Notes under the pieces: model-generated
Database searches by the model: none
Seen by the model: the letters and a program-made list of their open reading frames with translations, nothing else
What the model was told of the DNA's origin: nothing
Program-made: the position numbers and the translations under genes
In this document: positions 22,063 to 34,128 of the stretch, one piece after another
Layout of the letters: each line of letters begins with the position of its first letter
How positions within the stretch are numbered: position 1 is the first letter of the stretch
Origin: Hanleya hanleyi
Taxonomy: Eukaryota > Mollusca > Polyplacophora > Lepidopleurida > Hanleyidae
Length of the DNA stretch: 64,000 nucleotides
Reading direction: 5' to 3'
NCBI GenBank assembly: GCA_036873755.1
Contig: JAVTVY010017410.1
Span: 1-64,000 of the forward strand

Positions 22063-25000
22063 CATTAAGGGCGGACAATAACCTATCCTTCTAAGGACGG
22101 ACACTACGACAGAGACAATACAGTTGTAAAACACTGTCGAGTCAAAGCAAACCACTCAGGACATGGACTCCACTTCCCCTCAAGGAATGGACAAAGATAC
22201 CACACAAGGCATGAACAGATAACAACCCTCAAGGACGGACAGTATCCTCCTAAGGACGGACACTACGACAGAGACGATACAGTTGTAAAACATTGTCGAG
22301 TCGAAGCAAACCACTCAGGACATGGACTCCTCTTCCCCTCAAGGAATGGACAAAGATACCACACAAGGCATGGACAGATAACAACCCTTAAGGACGGACA
22401 ATAACCTATCCTCCTAAGCACGGACACTGCGACAGAGACGATAGAGTTGTAAAACACTGTCGAGTCGAAGCAAACCACTCAGGACATGGACTCCTCTTCC
22501 CCTCAAGGAATGGACAAAGATACCACACAAGGCATGGACAGATAACAACCCTTAAGGACGGACAATAACCTATCCTCCTAAGGACGGACACTACGACAGA
22601 GACAATACAGTTGTAAAACACTGTCGAGCCGAGGCAAACCACTCAGGACATGGACTCCACTTCCTCTCAAGGACTGGGCAAAGATACCACACAAGGCACG
22701 GACAGATAACAACCCTTAAGGACGGACAATAACCTATCCTCCTAAGCACGGACACTGCGACAGAGACGATACAGTTGTAAAACACTGTCGAGTCGAAGCA
22801 AACCACTCAGGACATGGACTCCTCTTCCCCTCAAGGAATGGACAAAGATACCACACAAGGCATGGACAGATAACAGCCCTTAAGGACGGACAATAACCTA
22901 TCCTCCTAAGCACGGACACTACGACAGAGACGATACAGTTGTAAAACACTGTCGAGTCGAAGCAAACCACTCAGGACATGGACTCCTCTTCCACTCAAGG
23001 AATGGACAAAGATACCACACAAGGCATGGACAGATAACAACCCTTAAGGACGGACAATAACCTATCCTCCTAAGCACGGACACTACGACAGAGACGATAC
23101 AGTTGTAAAACATTGTCGAGTCGAAGCAAACCACTCAGGACATGGACTCCTCTTCCCCTCAAGGAATGGACAAAGATACCACACAAGGCATGGACAGATA
23201 ACAACCCTTAAGGACGGACAATAACCTATCCTCCTAAGCACGGACACTGCGACAGAGACGATACAGTTGTAAAACACTGTCGAGTCAAAGCAAACCACTC
23301 AGGACATGGACTCCTCTTCCCCTCAAGGAATGGACAAAGATACCACACAAGGCATGGACAGATAACAGCCCTTAAGGACGGACAATAACCTATCCTCCTA
23401 AGCACGGACACTACGACAGAGACAATACAGTTGTAAAACACTGTCGAGTCGAAGCAAACCACTCAGGACATGGACTCCACTTCCCCTCAAGGAATGGACA
23501 AAGATACCACACAAGGCAAGGACAGATAACAACCCTTAAGGATGGACAATAACCTATCCTCCTAAGCACGGACACTGCGACAGAGACGATACAGTTGTAA
23601 AACACTGTCGAGTCGAAGCAAACCACTCAGGACATGGACTCCTCTTCCCCTCAAGGAATGGACAAAGATACCACACAAGGCATGGACAGATAACAACCCT
23701 TAAGGACGGACAATAACCTACCCTCCTAAGGCCGGACACTACGACACAGACAATACAGTTGTAAAACACTGTCGAGTCGAAGTAAACCACTCAGGACATG
23801 GACTCCACTTCCCCTCAAGGAATGGACAAAGATACCACACAAGGCATGGACAGAAAACAACCCTTAAGGACGGACAATAACCTATCCTTCTAAGGACGGA
23901 CACTACGACAGAGACAATACAGTTGTAAAACACTGTCGAGTCGAAGCAAACCACTCAGGACATGGACTCCACTTCCCCTCAAGGAATGGACAAAGATACC
24001 ACACAAGGCATGGACAGATAACAACCCTTAAGGACGGACAATAACCTATCCTCCTAAGGACGGACACTACGACAGGGACAATACAGTTGTAAAACACTGT
24101 CGAGTCGAAGTAAACCACTCAGGACATGGACTCCACTTCCCCTCAAGGAATGGACAAAGATACCACACAAGGCATGGACAGATAACAACCCTTAAGGACG
24201 GACAATAACCTTTCCTCCTAAGGACGGACACTACGACAGAGACAATACAGTTGTAAAACGCTGTCGAGTCGAACTAAACCACTCAGGACATGGACTCCAC
24301 TTCCCCTCAAGGAATGGACAAAGATACCACACAAGGCATGGACAGATAACAACCCTTAAGGACGGACAATAACCTATCCTCCTAAGGACGGACACTACGA
24401 CAGAGACAATACAGTTGTAAAACACTGTCGAGCCGAGGCAAACCACTCAGGACATGGACTCCTCTTCCCCTCAAGGAATGGACAAAGATACCACACAAGG
24501 CATGGACAGATAACAACCCTTAAGGACGGACAATAACCTATCCTCCTAAGCACGGACACTACGACAGAGACGATACAGTTGTAAAACACTGTCGAGTCGA
24601 AGCAAACCATTCAGGACATGGACTCCTCTTCCCCTCAAGGAATGGACAAAGATACCACACAAGGCATGGACAGATAACAACCCTTACGGACGGACAATAA
24701 CCTATCCTCCTAAGCACGGACACTACGACAGAGACGATACAGTTGTAAAACATTGTCGAGTCGAAGCAAACCACTCAGGACATGGACTCCTCTTCCCCTC
24801 AAGGAATGGACAAAGATACCACACAAGGCATGGACAGATAACAACCCTTAAGGACGGACAATAACCTATCCTCCTAAGGACGGACACTACGACAGAGACA
24901 ATACAGTTGTAAAACACTGTCGAGTCGAAGTAAACCACTCAGGACATGGACTCCACTTCCCCTCAAGGAATGGACAAAGATACCACACAAGGCATGGACA

Positions 25001-26150
25001 GATAACAACCCTTAAGGACGGACAATAACCTATCCTCCTAAGGACGGACACTACGACAGAGACAATACAGTTGTAAAACACTGTGGAGTCGAAGCAAACC
25101 ACTCAGGACATGGACACCACTTCCCCTCAAGGAATGGACAAAGATACCACACAAGGCATGGACAGATAACAACCCTTAAGGACGGACAATAACCTATCCT
25201 CCTAGGGACGGACACTACGACAGGGACAATACAGTTGTAAAACACTGTCAAGTCGAAGCAAACCACTCAGGACATGGACACCACTTCCACTCAAGGAATG
25301 GACAAAGATACCACACAAGGCATGGACAGATAACAACCCTTAAGAACGGACAATAACCTATCCTCCTAAGGACGGACACTACGACAGAGACAATACAGTT
25401 GTAAAACACTGTCGAGTCGAAGTAAACCACTCAGGACATGGACTCCACTTCCCCTCAAGGAATGGACAAAGATACCACACAAGGCATGGACAGATAACAA
25501 CCCTTAAAGACGGACAATAACCTATCCTCCTAAGGACGGACACTACGACAGAGACAATACAGTTGTAAAACACTGTCGAGCCGAGGCAAACCACTCAGGA
25601 CATGGACTCCACTTCCCTCAAGGAATGAACAAAGATACCACACAAGGCATGGACAGATAACAACCCTTAAGGACGGACAATAACCTATCCTCCTAAGGAC
25701 GGACACTACGACAGAGACAATACAGTTTTAAAACACTGTCGAGTCGAAGCAAACCACTCAGGACATGGACTCCTCTTCCCCTCAAGGAATGGACAAAGAT
25801 ACCACACAAGGCATGGACAGATAACAACCCTTAAGGACGGACAATAACCTATCCTCCTAAGGACGGACACTGCGACAGAGACAATACAGTTGTAAAACAC
25901 TGTGGAGTCGAAGCAAACCACTCAGGACATGGACTCCACTTCCCCTCAAGGAATGGACAAAGATACCACACAAGGCATGGACAGATAACAACCCTTAAGG
26001 ACGGACAATAACCTATCCTCCTAAGGACGGACACTACGACAGAGACAATACAGTTGTAAAACACTGTAGAGTCTAAGCAATCCACTCAGGACATGGACTC
26101 CACTTCCCCTCAAGGAATGGACAAAGATACCACGTAACGCATGAACACAG
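22063..26150. repeat. 164-bp satellite array, about 25 copies
   Basis: The unit includes 'acagttgtaaaacactgtcg', 'ccactcaggacatggactcc' and 'ggacggacaataacctatcc'. Adjacent copies are spaced 164 bp almost without exception and differ at few positions. Two variant states recur at linked sites: agcacgg with gacgat and ctcctcttcc, versus aggacgg with gacaat and ctccacttcc. Their mosaic pattern suggests unequal exchange or conversion. The last two units (26100-26310) are decayed. Minus-strand frames of 71-78 codons recur once per unit. They shift frame each copy because 164 is not a multiple of three, so they are not real genes. Confidence 0.97.
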
Positions 26151-27069
26151 AATAACCATTAATGACGGACAATAACCACTACACCGAGACAACACCGTAG
26201 AAAAACAATGCCATGTCAAAGCAATCGACTCAAGAAATTGACTACACTTCCTGTCCAGCATTGTCAAGGAATTAACAAAGATTTCACGCATGACAACCCT
26301 TCAAGCAGACAGTGTTACATGTATAAATTAATATCAGAATTATAACCGCTAGAAATACAAACTATTGCTTGAATCAAGTTGGCTAGCTTGGGACGCCATA
26401 GTTAGAGCAGAGATAATAAGTTAGAACACTTGGACGGGACACAACTGGGCCATATACTTCACAAATCAGATTTTACGGTCTAGCAAACAGAGCTGGTCAG
26501 GATAGAGTAACAGTACATGTTATGACAACAAAGTTGCAACAACAACGGATCCTCTTCAGCTGCATGTTCAGTGTTTTTCGATTGGATGGACACCATAATA
26601 CCTGCTTTAAATGTTGTAATTACCTGTAAATTAAGCTGACAGACTTGCCGATTCATCAGCATCCACTCCAAGATGACGATAGTATGGAACATTCATAGAT
26701 CTGTCCGTTTCTTTCTGAAGCCACCAAGTTTTACTTTGGTGTTGTCTCTGTGTCTAGTGTCCATCCTTAGGAGGATAGGTTATTGTCCGTTCTTAGGGGT
26801 TGTAGCCTCGTTCTGGATGTTTTGGCGCCAACATACAGGAAGCAAGCCCCAGAGAGTCGCCTCCCTTGAATTGATCAGTCCGAACGAGTCCAAAACAACG
26901 GACAAAAATACGGACTCGAAACAGTGTCCATAGCTTATGTGGTGAAAATTAATGGACGGCTTAAAATGCTCGTAAGACCATTTTAAACGCATTGGAATCA
27001 AAATTCTTAAGTGGATATCCACTTAAGGTAAAAAAAACGCTTAGGGTCATATTGGACATACATTTCTCC
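26151..27069. other. Satellite edge and unique DNA
   Basis: Decayed satellite runs to about 26310. No gene was recognised after that. An inverted satellite fragment lies at 26741-26805. A perfect 22-bp palindrome centred on gatatc spans 27006-27027. Confidence 0.5.
26741..26805 (-). repeat. Orphan satellite fragment in inverted orientation
   Basis: It contains 'aggaggataggttattgtcc', the complement of the 164-bp unit, with a matching 'agtgtccatcctt' lead and 'ggggttgta' tail. It lies about 600 bp outside the array in the opposite orientation. Confidence 0.85.
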
Positions 27070-27165
27070 ACTTAAGGTACCGTTTGTAAGAACGGACGTA
27101 CAGACGTACGGACGGCCGTACATGATGACAATACCCCTAGTCCAAAGTTGGCCGAGGGGTAAAAA
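27070..27165 (+). mobile_element. Pearl-like element, 3' end only
   Basis: ACGG/ACGT-rich microsatellite followed by 'gtacatgatgacaatacccc' and 'aaagttggccgaggggtaaa', as at the right end of the 3420-4222 element. The 5' part is missing. Confidence 0.7.
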
Positions 27166-28534
27166 CTATACGTAGACTTCGACCACCGAATATAACACAG
27201 GCCAGGCAACTGAGAACCAGTGAAAGATACCCATCGAGATTAGCTATAGAACCTTTGCTGTGTAGGTGGGCGTGGCTGTCGATCACAGAGCCATTCGAGA
27301 CTACAGCCATTCCTGGGCTACCATCGAGATGAGCGGATTTGCAGATAAACAACAACAACAACAACAAAATTGCACTTTGTGCCTCACGAGGCCCTTCTCC
27401 ATATAGTGCATGCCAGTTATTTTTCTAGACTACAACAGCAACTGTTTTTGCCTGTATCATTCACAGTCCGAGCTTCCGATTACCCTTCAACCTTACCCAG
27501 ACCATGGAGGTATAAATCAAAAGGAGACACGGCTCCACAAGCCAGGACTGACTGGCCAGCGCTCACGCCCGCTGAGCTTTTGTGTTTTGAATAGCCGCCC
27601 AGCTGGGCTGCGTCTCTTTCATGTTCAATGTACGATGCCGCTCTCTGATCCTGCGACTCCGTTCTGTTAAATTAGAAATGGCCGGAAGTGAGGTGTGATC
27701 ATGCGCAGTCTCCACAAATTAAAATCCCCAAGTGAAAATTATGCGCATATGTCATGTTTATTTATTTGAAATAATTTCCCTTATCACAATATTGGAGTCA
27801 TGGCTGTATGTCTTATTGGTGCTGAGCTACGGGACTTTGAAAACAGGCTGTCATTTCTCTATCTATATTGTATTTTCTCCTTTTATGCTAACTTCCGCAT
27901 TTCCAAACATGACCCAAAAATGTGAGCGAGTAGCTATTACTATAGGGAATCGGAAAATCTATAGTTCTTACGGGAGGCTTATCCCGTTCGTGCAAAATTA
28001 GCGATTGAAAATATACATATTTCTCCATTTGAAATACATGGTGACTTCTGCCAAAATATGAAAATTGCACGGTTTTAACGACAAAATAACCCACTTTCCG
28101 CATTTCAAATCGGGAAAAAGTTATGCTTATGTTAAAGATCGTAAACAGATCTATATCCTCGTGTTTAGCATTTCCGGGAGGCTTTACCTCAATTTGAATA
28201 AAATGGGATTTAGTAAGCATTACTTCGGCGTTTTATCTGTATTTGATGCTTCAAGAAAGCTATTAAGTAATGACCCGGCGTCCGTTTGTGTATACCCCCG
28301 TGGGAGCTGATTGCTCGGTGAGTAATCGGCGAATACACAATTGCCAGTGCGATCGTTTAACGGTCGCTTCTGAGATTATAACAGGCCCATTGAATGTTAT
28401 TGTTTTGCCGTTAGAAGATTGCGATTGCAGGTATTTATAATCAAGTAAAAGATATTACTCAAGCCAGGACAAATTATTGTAAATACCACGAAAAATATAT
28501 ACATGCGGTGTTCCTCACAATGGGAAAAGAACAC
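27166..28534. other. Unique DNA, no gene assigned
   Basis: Contains an (ACA)n run at 27345-27366 and a somewhat GC-richer patch (27480-27680) open on both strands. No homology was recognised. It is the best-looking non-repetitive stretch between TSC1 and the THAP gene. A TSC1 promoter here is possible but nothing in the sequence shows it. Confidence 0.35.
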
Positions 28535-30950
28535 TTTTTACCCCTCGGCCAAATTTGGCCTAGGGGTATTGTCGTCATCATGTACGGCTGTCCGTACGTA
28601 CGTCCGTACGTCTGTACGTCCGTACGTCCGTCCGTCCGTTACCGCGATATCTACAGAACCGTGTCATGCATGGCAACCAAACTTGGTACATCTATTTATC
28701 TTCACGTAAATCAGAAGCCTATCGAAAATGAGTCATCTCGGACATCTATTTATCTTCACGTAAATCAGAAGCCTATCGAAAATGAGTCATCTCGGACAAT
28801 AATTATGCCCCTTTTTACAAATAAAAATCCATTTATGATTTCTTATTGTGATAATTTCAGAACCGTTCCATATACAACATCCTAACGTGATGCAGTTGTT
28901 TCTCTTGACCTGAACTAGATGCCTATCGAAAATGAGTCGTGTCAGAAAGCATTTTGCAGAGTTATGTCCCTTGTCTAATAAAATCCGTTACCGCGATATC
29001 TACAGAACCGTTTCATGCATGGCAACCAAACTTGTTACATCTATTTATCTTCACGTAAATCAGAAGCCTATCGAAAATGAGTCATCTCGGACAATATTTT
29101 GCAGAGTTATGCCCCTTTTTACAAATAAAAATCCATTTATGATTTGTTGTGATAATTTCAGAACCGTTCCATACACAACATCCTAACGTGATACAGTTGT
29201 TTCTCTTGACCTGAACTAGATGCCTATCGAAAATGAGACGTGTCAGAAAGTATTTTGCAGAGTTATGCCCCTTGTCTAACAAAATCCACTAATTCCTATG
29301 TTAAGTTTGCATATTATTTCTATTATCATGTTAGTATACTATCACATTTATTTATTGATTGGATGACTGATTTATTCATTATGCCCCCCCTCTAACTAGA
29401 GGGGGGGGGGGCATATAGCGATCGCTTTGTCCGTCCGTCCGTCCGTCCGTCTGTCCGTCCGAATTTCTTGTCCACGCGATATCTCGGTTAATAACTGATG
29501 GACAGGATTGAAACTTGCATGGAATGTGGCCAGTGGCTCATAGTTGTGCAGCGTAGACTTTTTTCCGAGTTCCGGTATCATTTTCAAGAGTTATGGCCTT
29601 TTTCTGAAATCTCTGTGAATGGGACTTGTCCGGGCTGGATCTTGGTTAATATTGTATGAACAAGTATGAAATTTGCATGACATGTGGTCAGTGCCCCACA
29701 GTTGTGCAGCGTAAAGTTTCTCCCCATTCCGCCTATATTTTCAAGAGTTATGGCCCTTTGTTCCTGAAATCTCCATGAATTGGGACTTGTCCGGGCTGGA
29801 TCTTGGTTAATATTGTATGGACAATTATGAAATTTGCAGGGTATGTGGTCAGTGCCCTGTAGTTGTGCAGCGTGAAGTTTCTTCGCATTTCGCATATATT
29901 TTCAAGAGTTATGGCCCTTTGTTCATCAAGTCTTTGTGAATTTGCACTTGGGCAGTCTGGATCTCGGTTAATATTGTATGGACAAGTATGGAATTTGCAG
30001 GATATGTGGTGAGTGCCCTGTAGTTGTGCAGTGTGAAGTTTCTCCGCGTTTCGCGTATATTTCAAGAGTTATGGCCCTTTTGTTCTTGAAATCTTTGTGA
30101 ATTGGGATTTGTCCGGGCTGGATCTCGGTTAATATTGTATGGACAATTATGGAATTTGCATGATATGTGGTCAGTACCCCATAGGTGTGCAGCGTGAAGT
30201 TTCTCTGCTTTCGGTTATATTTTCAAGAGTTATGGCCTTTTGTTCATCAAACCTAAATGAATGGGATATATTTATTTGTCCAAAGCACATTCCAAAGTAG
30301 ATCACATAGGTCCTGAAGTATGAAAGTGCCCCAAAAAGAGTGAATTGGATGCAAAATTCAAAGTTCACGATCGCTTCATAATTTCACCACAATATACTCC
30401 CAAGGAATGTAGGTCTCATAACCAGGTCACATTTTTGAATTTGGCGAAAGTCCCGGGTGGAATATGTACATGTATTATGCGAGGCATGCCGAAAAAAGTG
30501 ACTGAAACAGAATTTTTATAATGAGCCAAATTAGGCCTCCACAGACCAATACAAAACAGAACAATGGTGGAGCAGTGTCGGATTAAAGCGGAAGGGGGGC
30601 ATACAATTGAGCAATCTCTGATTGCTTCCTTGCTGCGTTTATTCTCTTAGACAATGCAAAGAATGCTTGCAAATCTGTTTTGAAATGACATACATGTGCC
30701 ATTTAGTATACATGTACTGTATTTATCTAGCCATGTGTACTGTTGTTTTGGTGAGACATCGATACAGCTCTTTCAATTTATTCAAGAAACAAATTAATTT
30801 AAGGGGAGGAAAACTTTTTTTTTTTTTCAAAGAAAGTACACTTACAATACCATGGGTAAATATTTCTTCCCACAAGCCAATCAATTGGTAGAGACACCCA
30901 TATTATAATAGCTGGGGTTCAGAGCCGAGGGGTTCGGATAGCGCAGCTTC
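28535..30950 (-). mobile_element. Pearl-like element, copy 2, split by a nested element
   Basis: On the minus strand it reads as the 3420-4222 element. The hairpin end 'ggccaaatttggcc' lies near 28547, a (TCCG/TACG)n stretch at 28590-28640, repeated core blocks to 29385, and the 5' end with 'ggttcagagccgaggggttc' near 30916. Core sequence stops at 29385 and resumes at about 30641 with 'tttattctcttagacaatgc'. Copy 1 shows these two stretches joined. Confidence 0.8.
29386..30640 (-). mobile_element. Pearl-like element family 2, copy B (nested)
   Basis: The inverted counterpart of 20149-21478. It starts (in + coordinates) with a terminal hairpin of C-run and G-run around 'tctaactaga', then (GTCC)n at 29428-29460, five ~158-bp monomers, and ends with 'gcggaaggggggcatac' and 'gcaatctctgattgc'. 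It retains the 3' hairpin that copy A lacks. Confidence 0.85.
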
Positions 30951-32083
30951 ATGTTTATATTTAAAGCCAGACTAGCGATATTTAACATCAGTTTAATGGA
31001 TAAATATTAATGAATACCCAGCACGGTATCAATAATCAATAACATAGTTTCCTTAATTCTTTGGAAACAGGAAATGTTAATTAACACATCGCTTGAGAAT
31101 CTGTTCTTGTTTTCATGTTGTGGAATTGTACCCCATGCGAAGGGGTACAAAGACAAAGGAATCCTCCCTGCGATTACAATTACAATGTATAATGAACACC
31201 TATTTACCAGTATAACCTGACCGATAAACTGACGGACGAAATTGTACATAGTCGCTTCTTCTTCTCTTCTATTTATATCTCCCTCCGCTCTCTCCTTGTT
31301 ATGTATTAATTATTTATATAGCGCTTGTAAACATCTTGAATGAACTAAGAAATTACCGTGAAATTAAAATAAAGCATTGAGTTGGTGGGCTGCGATACCC
31401 GTATGGAAAGGGGCCCTTAAACTACAATATTAATCAAAATTCAATCCATCTTACAGATATACAAGTCTGGAATATGAATTACTTATCTGATATCGGTAGG
31501 CTTTAGAATATAATTTGTTTGAGTTATCGTGATTATTGCACCCAATCTTCTTCGTAGGCCTATACGCATGGAGGTATAAATCAGATTTATACCTCCATGG
31601 TATACGTGACAAAGAGATTATTATAAGGTTTTGTTTTTATATTGCATTATATCCCATGCTATACAACTTCATTTGCATTTGTAAGCTGAGAATCAGTCAT
31701 CAAATAAAACACATTCTTACGGACAAGTACTTCTTCCAAAAATCATTAACCGGGCACGTGTACGCTCCGTTACAAAATCTTGTTTTCTACTCATGGAACT
31801 TCTCATGTTGATAAATATAATATGTAATTCAAGTGATCTAAGTCTCTTCAAAACTACAAAAACTTTTTTTACACAAACTACGCCTGATGGTGATCAACGC
31901 AACGGGAGGTTAATTGGCAATAGCCACTTCGAACACACAACGCTTAATACCGAACGTCACGGTTAGTAAAGGGAGATAACTTTGGCAGCTTCGCAGAGTT
32001 CAACCGCTAGAGGTCGCGAGCGTTGGGGGGGTCACATTTTGACAGCTGTCAAAACAAATGTCTTGCCGGGAACTGTTTCCGCG
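30951..32083. other. Upstream region of the THAP gene
   Basis: AT-rich and unique, containing a pair of 'atacctccat'-type inverted motifs at 31568-31601. The last 110 bp before the THAP start become GC-richer, as expected for a promoter or 5' UTR. No TATA element or other site can be assigned with confidence. Confidence 0.35.
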
Positions 32084-32515
32084 ATGCCGGTACACAGCTG
32101 CAGTGTCCCAGGGTGTATTTCGGACTCGAGAAAGAGGCGAAAACTTGAGAAATATCCATGGATGGAAGCTATATCTTTCCACCGCTTTCCAGGAAGGAAG
32201 AAGGATCCCGCGAACCGACGTTTGTGGTTGAGGATGCTGCGGCGAGACAAATGGGAACCGAGTCAGTACTCGCGCGTGTGCTCGAAGCACTTTGTTGGTG
32301 GGCGGCCTACCGGTGAAAATCCAGCCCCAACCCTGTTCGAGCGCAATAATTTTGGACACCCATTACACCCGAGACCGCAAAATGTACTCCAGCTATCCAA
32401 AAAACGAGCATGGGAGGAAAATTGCCAGGCGGACTGCGGTGCACTTCATGAACATGAAGCTACATGTACGCAGCCGAAGTGCGACACCCCAGAAATGTAC
32501 GGCTATATGTATAAG
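32084..32515 (+). CDS. THAP-domain protein, first exon (partial)
   Basis: THAP domains are C2CH zinc-coordinating, sequence-specific DNA-binding modules found in animal transcription regulators and in P-element-type transposases. From the ATG at 32084 the zinc ligands fall at C6, C11, C66 and H69 (HSCSVPGC and VCSKHF), with W48 and the APTLF motif at 81-85 where the family has AVPTIF. All domain signatures are present. The upstream open frame has no ATG. A donor, AAG|GTAAAA, lies at 32515/32516, and the 29 bases after it end in a stop, so the gene should continue in later exons. None could be identified in 32.5-34.1 kb. Whether it is a cellular regulator or transposon-derived is unclear. Confidence 0.82.
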
Positions 32516-34128
32516 GTAAAACCTGTATAACCCGACCATGATCTGGAGCAATGTTTTGTGTTGATTTTGACAGGGTTCTGGTTTACAGAGGTTCCAATCA
32601 ATGGTAAATGGCCCTTTTGTACCAAGACAAATTCTGATATATAAAGGTTGGTCGCTTTATTCGGGTGTCGGTTTATCCAGGCTTCATTGTACATGAATAC
32701 CAGTACCTCTAGTCTCCCTTGTCACCCCCACCCAGGTATGCCAATTGTCGGGAAAGGGGACTGGAAAGGGCGCGGTCCACTCAGCCTGGCGATATGGCTT
32801 ACCTGGGTGGGTTCTTGGACCACTTGGGGGTGTGGTTGTCGGTAGGAGATGGGAATAGAGCCATCTCCGACAGACCATGCCCCCAGTGAGCCGACACTGT
32901 GAAAATGGGGATCAGGGTTTTCAAACATAATCATTAATTTTATGGTCGGGGGTAGGTGAGGGATAAATTGATCGGTTGGTTGGCTGTGCCACTGATAAGT
33001 GCTTGTCAGTCATCTTCACGAGTGTATAGTCTCGCTCCATCAAAGAGTGAACAATTCACTTTGTGATCAGAATCAAGTAGTTGTATTTAACTTTGTTGAA
33101 CTCAAAGAAGTTCAGAACTTACTTATTTACATTGTTTTGTTGATTTCAAACAAGTGTGAATACACAATTATTGTATTTTGATCCTTTACAATCAGATCCA
33201 GCATAGTGTTCTTCATATATACTTCATTGTCACGATATACATCTCACTCATGTGCCATACATACTTGAAGTTGCAAACTTCAAAGAGAAATGATGAATTT
33301 TCAATCATTGTGATTAATTTATACATTTATATTGCAGGTCTCAATCAAGTTGTTGTGCATACATGTACATGTGGTTCCTTTTGCAAACTAGGTAACAATA
33401 TTTCCATAAATGAATATTTTATTTGCATCAATACATGTTGATATATAAAATAGGAAATTGCCCTTGAAATCAATTTTGTGATATTCAATATTCATTTTAC
33501 ATTGCCAATGTGTGTTACTCTAAGACTGTACATTTCCGTATGAATATGAATAGTGCTTCAGAAATCTGTACAGGTTTCATTGATATATACATGTACATAT
33601 GATATATTTTATTATCCCTGGATTACATGTAGATAGGGAATTTTCATTAATAAATTACAGTGAATGACATGTATATATTTAACTAATTTATTATCTCAAA
33701 TAACATGTGATATTCATCTGTGATGTGCCCGATTACTGAAAAATACAGACTTGAATACAGTAATACATTTTGTGAAATTATTGGATGGGAGAGAAGTGTG
33801 TGATTATCCTAAAGGTTAATGCAATACAACTTTCTGTGCAATACATTTACTGGTGTTTTGTTTATCTTTGAAGAGGTCACAGAGGGGCACTTCTGTTTGA
33901 ATCTCGGAATATGGGGCACAAAACATCTATAGAGCAAGCCAGCTCACCAAATCGTATATTGAAGAGTAGAAATATCATGCTTAGATGAAGGCGAGTACAT
34001 GTTATAATCGACTTGATGGGTGAAGATGGGATACCATTACATCGATTTCACACAAAAATATGAAATTAACATGTATGATATAGAGTAGATGGAATGTACG
34101 CTTCATCAGCAAACAACAGCTGTGGGTG
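32516..34128. other. AT-rich interval between convergent genes
   Basis: Mostly AT-rich sequence with 'acatgtacatgt' patches. It probably holds the THAP gene's intron or 3' exons, but no exon was recognised. Confidence 0.4.

Noticed and set aside
21548..22081. Plus-strand frames rich in CLYLPVQH repeats
   Set aside because: They result from the ~90-bp tandem array.
22263..26085. Series of 60-78-codon minus-strand frames resembling a repeated cysteine-rich protein
   Set aside because: Each is one satellite unit plus overlap. A 164-bp unit cannot maintain a frame, and no start or splice context is conserved.
22063..26150. Regularly spaced repeats considered as a CRISPR array
   Set aside because: The whole 164-bp unit is repeated with no unique spacers, and the genome is that of an animal.
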